A stretch of DNA of 64,000 nucleotides from Bolinopsis microptera. Its lineage: Eukaryota; Ctenophora; Tentaculata; Lobata; Bolinopsidae. The notes under the pieces are model-generated. The model was not told the DNA's origin, searched no databases, and saw nothing but the letters and a program-made list of their open reading frames with translations. Below, piece after piece: positions 1 to 12,000 of the stretch. Where the stretch lies: the NCBI RefSeq assembly GCF_026151205.1, contig NC_087076.1, positions 13,563,675 through 13,627,674 of the forward strand. The letters are read 5' to 3'. A program made the position numbers and the translations under genes. The first letter of the stretch is position 1. Each line of letters begins with the position of its first letter.

Positions 1-70
1 CTCTCAAAAGTACAATTTCAACTCTGATTGTGACAACAATTCCCAATTCTCGACGATAAACTGCAAAATT

Positions 71-3000
71 TTAGCTGAAAACGAATCCCTTGGAGCCGTA
101 GCGGATAGCTATTAACAATTGTTTCTTCATGATCTCCTGAGAAGAGTACGGAGGTAAGGACAGTTGGTTAAAACAGGTGGCAGCAGTAGGTAGGCTAGTG
201 TCCATCTCACCATAACCAGAGACCAGGGTAAACCTGTAAGTTCGAGAGAGTTTACACGAGGAAACTATTGTTGATTATAAATTACCATGTGACTGATAAT
301 ATATATCACTTTATTTGTGATCGATTGTAAAAATTAACTAGATAAAACTTAGAGAATCGACAAAAGTTTCGTAAGAAAGTGATACAAAAAGATCGATCTT
401 AATATCAGTAAATAACACGTACTTCTTGGAGAGATAAGCGAAACCACCAGAGGGGAGGCTCGACAATCCAGTAGCAAAATGTAGCAGAGATTGTCTATCC
501 TCAGCGCTGAAACTCTCGACACATCTCCAGAAATTTGTCTTAGTTTCCTGTAAACAGATCTCGTGAGAATGTTGCAGACCTGGTGATACAGGTGGCACGT
601 GATTGTTTTGACATGTTGCAGTGGTTCGGGGTTATAATTGGTCAATGCTGGACGCTGATTGGTTAATCACTGCAACGTGTCAGAAACAAATAGGGTTCAT
701 CTTCCCACCAGCACCCATAAAACTTAAATTATGTGTGTGACACGTGTAGTGCACACGTGCCGGGTAGTGCACACGTGCCGGGTAGTGCACACGTGCCGGG
801 TAGTGCACACGTGCCGGGTAGTGCACACGTGCCGGGTAGTGCACACGTGCCGGGTAGTGCACACGTGCTGGGTAGTGCACACGTGCCGGGTAGTGCACAC
901 GTGCTGGGTAGTGCACACGTGCTGGGTAGTGCACACGTGCCGGTTAGTGTACACGTGCCTCAGATCATAATCATACGATAATTCCAGCTAGCACTCTCTT
1001 ATTTCCATTAATTGCCCAGGGTTCAGATTGAAAACTGCTGGAAATTTGTCTACCTGTGTAATCCTTTCGTGATTAGTATTATTCATCCAATCAGTTAGGT
1101 TCAATGTTAGCTCCCCACAAATAAGTGCACCCAATTCTCTAGCAGTAAGTAGTTCCTTAAATTTGGATGGGAATATCCTGTCGAATCCCGCCTTTAGCTC
1201 TTTCAGCTCCAGGTTTGGAAAATCGTAAAGAGCCCTCCCTTTTAGTACCATATAACTGAAAAAAAAAAAGTTGATTGAGTAAAAACAATTTCGGATTAAA
1301 ATAGTGGAATAATAAGTAAAGTAAAGGTTATATATATATATATGTCTGAAAGGTTACATATTATTGATACTGATAGTTGGATAATATCCGGTTGTATATT
1401 ATATGTCTGAAAAGATTAAATTCCTCTTCAAACGTTAAATTACCGATTCTTATCAGTTTCAAATTCTCCGGTGTTGACAGTGGATAGTGGAACTACGATA
1501 GCTTCCTTGGTAAAGGGATCCATAATGGTTTCAAAAAGTTCAAGCTCCAACTCACGAAAATCCTGGTAAGGATCATAGTTATCATCAAATAGTGGTTCAG
1601 ATAATTTTCAGTGGTATTCGTCAATAAAAAGCTGATATTTGAAGTGCAGATCTGAATACTTGTGGGGAGGGAACAACATATTTTTCAAGTGACAGTGATT
1701 AATTAATAAGCGACCAGAATTGACCAATTATAACCGAACGTCATAGTCACGTGCCAAAAGAAATATGGTTCACCTCCTCACCAGTCTCCAGATCTATAAA
1801 TTGTCAATCATGTTCCACAGTACCTTAGGTTCTACTTCGTTGATTGAATTAAATAAGCTTTTATCGGTTCTTTCCAGATCAAGCAGCACGTTTTTTCGTT
1901 CATTTAACACAAATTTGTAAATGTATTCGGCTAAGTTGAGGCCCAAGGGTACGTTGTTCAGTACTGCTCTAGCCAACATCTGTCCCACTAAATTATACCT
2001 GACGGGAATTCTGTTAGATTTCTGGGAATGAGAATTTAGAATTCGCATATCCAGATATTTTTCAAGAAGATGATAAAACGAAAGATTTTTCTAATTTTGA
2101 AATTTGAAACTTGGAACCGATAACTGTTAGAGACATAGAAGATATTTAGTCTAGTTTTATAGATTATCTTAGGGTTATCAATAATTTACATCGCTGAGCA
2201 ATGAGCGTTTGTTTATTTATTTAATTTAGTTTTTGATTCCAAATAAAATATGATATAGAATGATAACAATGTTGACATTGAGCTTGATTTCGTGAAGCGG
2301 TAATGCCCCTTGTCGCCAAACGTCGAGGGAAAATAAAATAAAGTTGATATCGATTTGGACTGGTAAGAAATTAAACTTACAAGACTTTAAACTGAGCATA
2401 GTTTTGCTTGTTGTTGATGTTCTTGTAAAGGAGAAGTAAGCAAGTAAACTTCAAGAATCCATCCTCATTTGACTTGAACAAGTGATTATCTACAACACTT
2501 TGACTAAACAGCTGATAGAACTCCTTCGTTGGGCCTGAAATACGATCAAATTAAAATAAGGGGATTACAACTACAAGATGTAGAGATGTTGCTCATTCAG
2601 GGAAACAGTTCCTGTTAGTGTTAGGGTTAAGGTTATGGTTAGGGTTATTGTTAAGGTTAGGGTTAGGGTTAGGGTTAGGGTTAGGGTTAGCGTTAGGGTT
2701 AGGGTTAGGGTTAGGGTTAGGGTTAGGGTTTGGGTTAGGGTTCACCATACAAATTTCTACCCTAAAGTGCACCCTAAATGGTCGGGTTTCTTAAAATTTA
2801 CCAACATCATGCTCGAAAAGCATCACATTAACACTAACCTGGCCCACCTGCGGGCTCGTTTCTGAAGGTAGCTGATATACTTGTTCTCCCTTCAATTTTA
2901 TGTCTCTGAGAAAGTACATCTTGCAGTAGATCGTCTCGCCGGATCTCTCTTAGGGCTCCAAAATTCATGAAAGAACAGCGAGACCTAATATATCTGACCT

Positions 3001-6000
3001 TAACACCTGAGGAGATAAATCAATTGTCAAATGGCTGGATGCAACCCGATTTCGTCCTAAATATCCGCTTTGAAAGTTTTTTAAAATTTTTGCCTTTTCG
3101 TTACAGCAAAACGAGCATCCATGAATCATTAACTGATGAATAATTTGATCAGCGATTAACTTATTTCTCAAACCTGTGGATACAAGACCAGGGTACTGCA
3201 TCAGTTCCTCCAAAATAAAATCGGACAGAGTTCGATCATCAATGCTCGTAACAAGGTCATTCAACAAGTGTCGTAGTTGGTCGCTTTCAGCCACATGTGT
3301 GATTAATTTCTGTATCATACCGAAGTTCTTCTCTTTTTTCTTTCGATCTCTTTTTCTGTACCTAAACAATAAATTCTGATAATCTATTTTCTGCACACTG
3401 AGATACTGCATAATAAAATTGCCTCGAAATTTTCAGAATTTAAAAATTCAGCTTCAAAATCATCTCTTTTAAATGAGACTCACGTTTTATGTCTAAGACT
3501 ACTGATGACATTCAGCAGCTTTTTAGATTCGTTGTTCTGAGACAGATTTATAGACAGCATCATGTCTACAGTCTCCCAGTGATCATGGAAAACTGCGTTC
3601 ATCACTGGAGTCCATCCTGAATCCGAACTAAAAATTGTTATTGTAAATCAGAAAGATCGAAGGAAGCATTAAAAATGTTGATAATGAATACGCTATAAAT
3701 TCACTGTACTACCAAATAAATTAATGACAATTCCAACAGTTAATAATTGATGTCAAACATTTGTTAACAGAGTTCATAAAATAATAAACAATCACCCATG
3801 GATTTCTGAGAGAGTTTGTCCTTCTTTACGAAGGATTATTTCAGCACACCTCGTGTGACCATGTGCAGCCGCTATATGAAGTGCAGTTCCATCTTCTGAA
3901 GGTGTTAATGGATTTGCTCCTTCTTCAAGAAGAAACTTTACGGCGGCTGGCAGATCTGAGACAAATAAGTACGGGTTCAAATAAAATAATGTTTGAAAGC
4001 AGAATAGATTTCACATTTGTTATTACCTTACAAGACATATTTATAACGTACGAAATGTGGCGGTTTTCCGAAAATTTCGCCATATTTTCGGACCGCCAAA
4101 ATTTCGGTCACCGTAATAGAATCCGTCGCATTATCTTTTAGCTTATTTCAATGACTGTGCCTTCACTGCTTTATTTTGTTTCTAAAAAGTAATATCAAGT
4201 AAAATAAATAAATAAATTCTGGCATCTTGGGACAAATTATCACCACACCAATGACGAATTGAATGTCAAGCAATACAGTTTAAATTTGCATTAAAATACA
4301 TGTGTGTGCTAACATGAAAGTCTTACAGTCTTAATACAGACTAAGTTTGAACATGATTTTACCGAATTTCAGAAATTTCCTTACTGCTTACTGTCACAAA
4401 AAATGATGAAAAATACCCTTATTTTCTGTGACGTCCGAAATTTGACGGTTTTTGTTCAATTTCGCCATATTTTCGGACCGCCAAAATTTCGGTCGTCGCA
4501 AATTAGGCCGCCATAAATATGTCTTGTAAGGTACATTAATTTTCATCAAGGGTACGATTATAATCTATAATATTATGATTAATTATTTTAATATTATGAT
4601 TAATTATTCTGCTAGGTCCCATTTCTCACCATACTGCGCGCCTCGCATCAGTGGAGTCAAGGCAAAGTCATCTTTGTCATCTTTATGGGGTTTTTCAATA
4701 ACCTCTTCCTTATTAAAACAATCAAGCACCGTTGTCAGGAACATCCTGCAGAAATCCTCATCCTCGCTCCACCTGAAAGAATAGGCAGTTACATTGCTGC
4801 CATCTGATATTCTGTTGCTACCAATTACCATGTCTGGTAGTACTTGGATATGAGATTTGCCCGAATTTTAAAGGGTGCTTATCAGTCCACTTTTAAATTC
4901 TTACTCCATAAGAACATACTACACATATTATAATAGTTCGGAACTGCATTTACCTATCGGATTGTTGCAAACATTTTGAGATAATCATGGAAGGAGCATA
5001 ACATTCAGAGGGTAGTTCCAAGCTGACTAAGTGCTTTAGGGCCATTGTGTTTAAATTCTCGCCAATCGTTCCTGAAATGGAAAACCTTACAACATTTTGG
5101 TTATATAATATCAATATGAGTAATGAATATTGGCGCATGATCTATCCACTCAAGATATATGACGGATAAGCAAGTCAAACTAATTACATTACATACCGAA
5201 AACCCGTCTAATTCCTTCATTTTTTTGTAAAACCCTCTCCATAAAAGATGTTTCGTCCCATAGTCCGGACGCAACTTCTTCTTGCCAGTCCCCCAGGGCC
5301 TTTAAACAGCTTATATCCCCTTTTACGAGGTCCCGAGCGCACCTTTAATTTTACAAATTTTTAATAGCGCTATAAAGTTAATCTAAAGTTAATCTTAAGT
5401 TAATCTAAAGTTAATCTAAAGTTAATCTAAAGTTAATCTAAAGTTAATCTAAAGTTAATCTAAAGTTAATCTAAAGTTCATTAATTAACGGCAGATAGGT
5501 GATATTCAATTCAACAATAAACCGCAGGGAATAATTCTTTTAAGCAGTCATAGTCTGTGATGGCAGGGATAATATTCTGATCTTATCAAAATCCTTAAAT
5601 TCCTAGTTTGTTTTCTAACATTGAATTTTTTTAACATTGAATGAAATGTTAGTCAAATACCATCCGGTAATCTCCGAGCAAATCTTTTTGGGTTTCCTTC
5701 TCATTTCCATCATGATAGGTGGCAGATTATCAGCTCTTCCAGCTTTTATAGCATGAGTTAAAGGTCTTCCAACTTTAGCCTGATCCGCCTCAAATACATC
5801 AAATCCTGATCATTGAAACCTGTCAGTGTCGTAATCTGAATCTGTTATTATATCCGCGAATTCAAGTGCATTGAAGCAATCAGCCGGCAAAATCTAGTAT
5901 AAAATTTAAAACAGTTTACCGATTTAAAGAGTAACACGTACCAAACTTTTCGATAAGATAGCCAACAAGTTTGGGAGTACTGATAGCAGCAGCTTCACAG

Positions 6001-9000
6001 AGAAGATCTGGGTAATTATCTGGAGACGTATCTTTAGGGAGTTCATTTAGTTTTCCTTCCCTGGAAAACGGTCGGGTTTTTTTGTAAATTGGTTACTGAA
6101 TAGTAAGCGCTTGATTTAACGATCAAAAGTTAGGTTTTAGAGACAACATTTGTTTTCTATGCTAGTAGTAAGAGTATCCGAACAAACCTTAATATCTGAA
6201 CAAGTTTATCCTGTACTTCATCAAAATTTCGATCATCATCTTTCTCGTTATTTCCTTGATCACCGTCTACCTGATCGCTTTCATCTCTGTCCTTGCTCCT
6301 GTCATCCCGATCATGTACGTCATCATGTACGTCATCATGTACGTCATTAAGGTTGATCTCAACCGTCCTGTCACCATTATTCTCACCTCCGTTTCCCATG
6401 TTCGAGGGCCCTGCCTCCTGGGAGTTGTGGAACCGACTAGGCTTACTGTTCACGGGGTCTTGTGTGCAAAAGTTTACAAAATCGTCTTTAGAATTTTCGG
6501 GTGATTTTTCTTCATCTGATGACGACGAATTACTTTCTTCCGTGTCTCTAGCTGACTCGCTCGAGGTAATGCTTATTGCCCTCTTCCCTCGCTTTGACAT
6601 TGACGCCAATTTTTTTAGAGCCTTTGCAACCTTTGGGGATTGTCGAGATGGCCTTTTTCTACTAGATCGCCTAAGCGTTATATTCTTTTCCTCCTCATCA
6701 TCATCGTGTTCACTTGGTGTGTTTGATTCTTTTCCATCCACAATAGTGTCTGAATCATCATCCGAAGATAAAATCTGTTTACGCTTGGGGTCAGTCTTCC
6801 TTACTCGCTCTCCACCGCTGTCAGGGTCGGACTCGTTGCTGCTGCTAGTGCTTGCGATGAAATTGTCGTCTAAAAAATCGTCAGTTCTACAGGTGTATCC
6901 ACTTTCTCGGTAGTACGAACTAGTATTTCTGGGGTGAACATGTTTCATTTAAACAGCGAAAAATGTTAAATTGCAATTGTAAAAATTAAATAGATTTTTC
7001 AATCATGCCATTATATAAATCTGTTCATGAAAATTAAATGTAAGACTTAAGATCAAACTTACCGTGCGTACGGATTTTTGGTCATTTTAGGTGTTTCGTC
7101 TTGGAGGTATATCGGCATTCGTTTCGTTGGAGTATCTGAATGTTATATGCGTTATTTATTAAAATATTGAGATAAGCTATAATTTTGAATTTATTTGTCC
7201 AGATTCCTACTCACTCCCACCCTGTCGATAAAACTTTTGGAATCAGCACTTCCGCTCACTTCACTGAATTTGATAACCTTATTTAAAACGGACTTTGCTG
7301 TCACGTGACCTCCCAGCTGCGCTATGATTGGACGCTAGATAAACTTCAGTTCTTCTGCTGATATCTTCCTAAAACAAAACAAACCTCCATGTAACTGCAT
7401 ACCCTGCATAACATTGATTAAATCATTCAAAATTATACTGATATTTCTCTCCGTGAGCCCAGAACAGTTCTTGAACTTCAAAATAACACCTCCCAATTCT
7501 TAAACCAAGATACTTTTCTGTGTGTACACTCCGCTTTTTGTTTTCTCGTTTAAGCGTTTCCGGGCTGAAAAACACCCAGGAAAATGTTACTCCCTTATCT
7601 TCTCCTCTTAGTCATAGTATCGTATCCTGCTACTGTAGAGGCAAATAAGCAAAGAGCATTAAGATTTGGTCAAAGCACTGCCGACTATATAGAGTGGTCT
7701 CCGAACATGGCCCCTTTTACAAGGTAGTTCTCTGTCTGTACTTGGCTAAAGAAGAGACATCAGTCATCATATCCAATAGTTGTGAACTACCATCCTCCAG
7801 GTTACGAGATACAGTTTGGTGATAACGGTTATTATAACTACGTGGTAGGTTCTAATCTTGATGTACGGAGCAAATACAACGTGCCTGATGGAGAATGGTT
7901 TCACGTCTGCTGGTTGTGGAGTGCCTCTAGTTACACCACTACAGTCTACCTGAACGGAGAGATTATAGGATCTACAACTACTAATCAGAGGGAGCTGAGA
8001 ACAGGAGGAACAATGTGTCTTGGTAACTGGGCTGTGCGTAAACATGCTCAACATACCTTCGGTGGTGACTTGTTCAAATTTAGTATATACAGTAGAGTTT
8101 TAACAGACACTGAAATCCGAAACATGGCCTCTGATATATGTTCTAACGAGGAGGAGAGTCTAAACTCAATAAGAAGTCTAAGGTGGGAAAGTATAATATT
8201 ACTGGAGAGAAGTGGCTCTCTGACGGAGACAACAACTGGTTGTCCTTCTTCTGAAGAGATTGAAGCTGGAAGGCGGGCTACACTGCTGAGACTCATTGAT
8301 GAAAGACTGAAGACATTTGAGATTAGGTTACAGATTACCGAGCAGGAGTTGGCAAGGACAAAGACTAATTTAGAACAATCTGATGCTAATTTAGAAAATG
8401 TGTCCGCAAAGCTAAAAAACTCTGAGCAAGATCTAGCAGAGACGAAGTCTACCCTGAAGGTATTTGAAGAGAAGTTAGGAAGTTTTAACTTCTCCCTCAC
8501 AAGCACACAAAACGAGGTGTCCAACACCCAACTTGAGCTTACAGCGACAAAAACTAATCTCACACAGCAATTGGAAAGTGTCTCTGCGTCCCTGAACCAT
8601 ACCCAAGAGGAGCTGGAAGCAGCTACAAAGAACAAAGTCCGCAGCAAGTGGGACGTGCTTTTCTCGGACAGGTTTTTCAACAAGAAACTTACTAGGGAGA
8701 TGTCTCCAGAGCTCAAATCAACATGGAATATTCTAGGTAATTTCTCTCTTTTTAGGTTGTCTATTGATCTTATGAAATTTTTCGTTTTCGAAGAATAGAT
8801 ATTTTTTGTATAGATTGCGTAATTTCTTAAAATCATGGCATAAATTTGATAACTCCGGTTGTCTAGTAAAAACGATATTATTTTAACAGATTTCCCTTTC
8901 AGACCTGTTTTTAGGATCGAACATAACAGAACCGTTTATCGAACACTTAAAGCATTACCACGAACCCAGAGAATTGAGCTGTACAAACCCCGGAAACTGA

Positions 9001-12000
9001 TATTATTCTTTAAGTGCCTCAGTAATAACATTTAGGGAATCTGAACTTATTTTATCATACAAAATATGTCTAATGGACCTTTCGTTATTAAATTTGTAAT
9101 CAAACTTGGATATGAATCCTTTTATTAGAATCCTAATCGCAGTGACGGATTATTCACTTTTTGTTTTTTGTGTATATGTGCTTATGTATTCTATAGCTTT
9201 GGCGAAACAGTAATATTCAAATATGTCAACCTCATAACTATATAATTATATTTATAATTTTTTTGTCAAACACAATTGTTTGATTATTTTCTTCTGACTT
9301 CTACTCAATTGAGACTGTTTTGAGAGATATTGAAATATGTTTAGGAGGGTAAAATTCCAAAATCCCCCCCCCCCCCCCCCCCGCACTGCGCGCCAAGCTG
9401 CACCCACCCAAAGATTTTGAGCTGGAGCCATGCCTGTCTGTCCAGCAAACTGTACAAACTGAGATGAAAAAACGTGGTGCAGCATCATGAAGCACTGTGG
9501 AACAACTACCAGTGCTCCGTAGATTGACAGTATAAAAGTATAAAGACAGCTGTGAAAACCGTAGTTGAACCTCACCGAGATTTGGGAATCATCGGGGTGT
9601 TATCCTAAAGTGGTGGCAGCAAGTTTGATCGGGATTCAAAAACTTGCAGATAGTGGTAAACCGAGACCGATAAAAGTGACATTGGCTTGTATGGAATCAG
9701 TCAAAATGGTTTTTGCTCGAGCAAGAAACCTGAAGAAATCTAAATGTGCAGCGTACCATACGTGGTTCATCACACCTGACAGAAATAGGGAGGAGAAAGC
9801 AGCTCATCAGAAACTTGTTGTAAAAATGAAGGAAATGATTACTGCTCAGCCAACAAAGTATCATTATATTAGAGACGGCAAGATTTTCAATGTAGATAAG
9901 TTCAAGGTGTAACATACAATGTTTTTGATATCCAATATCCATATTACTTAGATTTAAGTGTACTATAAGGCTCTTATCTATGGCTGTTGCGTGTATTTGT
10001 TGATTTCGGCCGATAACGAGGAACTTTTAATTGTGAGTTATAAAACTGCAACCGTGATTGTAACTCAGGTATGCGATGACTTGTAGAGCACACATCGCTG
10101 AATAGCAATCGCAATGCAGGTCTCACACAGGCCAGGTTTATCTATAGGGCTCTTTTCTGAGGAAAAACTACCAGTTGTTTATGTATTGTGTTGTGTGCTA
10201 AGGTACATCGTTTCATTTTTGGATATATTGGTATTCCTAAGCAAAGGGAATTTATATTTATCTAATTTTATGTAATTATTATATATGTAATACTTCAATA
10301 GTATTGACCCAGTTTCTACTCACTCCCACCCTGTCGATAAAACTTTTGTAATCAGCATTTCCGCTCACTTCATTGAATTTGTTAACCTTATTAAAAACGG
10401 ACTTTGCTGCCACGTGACCTCCCAGCTGCGCTATGATTGGATGCTAGATGGACTTCAGTTCCTCTGATAATCTCTTTCTAAAACAAATCAAATTTCCATG
10501 TAACTGCATAACATTAAATCATTCAAAATTATACTGATAATTCTCTCCATGAGCCGCTCACTTCATTGAATTTGTTAACCTTATTAAAAACGGACTTTGC
10601 TGTCACGTGACCTCCCAGCTGCGCTATGTTTGGATGCTAGATGGACTTCAGTTCCTCTGATAATCTCTTCCTAAAACAAATCAAATTTCCATGTAACTAT
10701 ATAACATTAGATCATTCAAAATTATACTGATAATTCTGTCCATGGGCCAAGAACAGTTCTTGAAGTTCAAAATAACATCTCCTGACCTTCCAATTCTTAA
10801 ACCAAGATACCTTTCTGTGTGTACACTCCGCTTTTTGTTTTTTGTTGTCGAAGTGTTTCTGGTCTACAAAATACCCTACAAAACACCCAGGAAAATGTTA
10901 CTACCTTTAGCTCTACTCTTAGTCATAGGATCGTTTCCTGCTACTGTAGAGGCAAATAAGCACAGAGCATTAAGATTTGGTCAAAGCAGGGCCGACTATA
11001 TAGAGTGGTCTCCGAACATGGCCCCTTTTAAAAGGCAGTTCTCTGTCTGTACGTGGCTAAAGAAGAGACATCAGTCTTCAGCTCCAATGGTTGTGAACTA
11101 CAATCCTTACGAGTACGGGATGATATTAGGTGATAACGGTTATTATAACCTAGTGGTAGGTTTCAAAATCTACGAGGCACAAGTAGTCTCTATTCTACTC
11201 TACAACTGCAACTCCTGGGCTGCACCACTAGCTTCGTTGAATGAACTTGATATTGCTCATCGCAAACACCTCCGAAGAATCCTCAACATCAGATGGCCTA
11301 CTGGGGTTATTTCTAATGAGGCACTCTATGCTCGTTGTTATGTCACTCCCTTGTCTGTGAGAGTCTCTAAGTTTCGATGGAGAATGTTAGGACATATCTT
11401 AAGAGGACAGGAATACTCACCAGCATACACCTCTATGTTATTTGCTATAAATTCTGATATTTTTATGGAAGGGAGACGGGGTAGACCATGTTTAAACTTA
11501 TTAGATGTTATTAGAAAAGACTTGACTAGTAGAAATCTTGATATTAGACTTAAGAATTTGACTGATTTCGAAGACCTTAGATTTTTAGCTTTAGATAGGG
11601 AGGAGTGGAAGAAGTTAGAAGATGGTTGATGTTTTTGTTTTCTTTTTTATGCGTTTTGATATCTATAAGGTGCCTAGGATGCTCTTTTAAAGAGATATTT
11701 CGTACTTTGAAAGATTTACTACTACTAGTGGTAGGTTCTGATTTTTTTCTGAGCGAGTACAACGTGCCTGATGGAGAATGGTTTCACGTCTGCTGGTTGT
11801 GGAGTGCATCTAGTTACACCACTACAGTCTACCTAAACGGAGAGATTATAGGATCTACAGCTACTCATCAGAGGGAGCTGAGAACAGGAGGAACAATGTG
11901 TCTTGGTAACTATGCTGCGAGTAAGGAATCTAGATACGCTTTCGGTGGTGACTTGTTCAAGTTGAACCTATACAGTAGAGTTTTAACAGACACTGAAATC

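Noticed and set aside
680-981. Open frames on both strands with repeated hexapeptides
   Set aside because: They arise from the 18-bp minisatellite, which keeps every frame open.
1608-1610. Apparent in-frame TGA in a HECT exon
   Set aside because: The exon really starts at 1562 (CTTACCAG|GAT), downstream of the TGA; with that border the phases fit and no stop remains.
6293-6913. 206-codon serine-rich frame on the plus strand
   Set aside because: Antisense shadow of the S/D/E-rich HECT exon 6928-6188.
8048-8836. 262-codon frame opposite the pentraxin-like gene
   Set aside because: Shadow of the coiled-coil exon; the sense strand has signal peptide, domain and splice sites.
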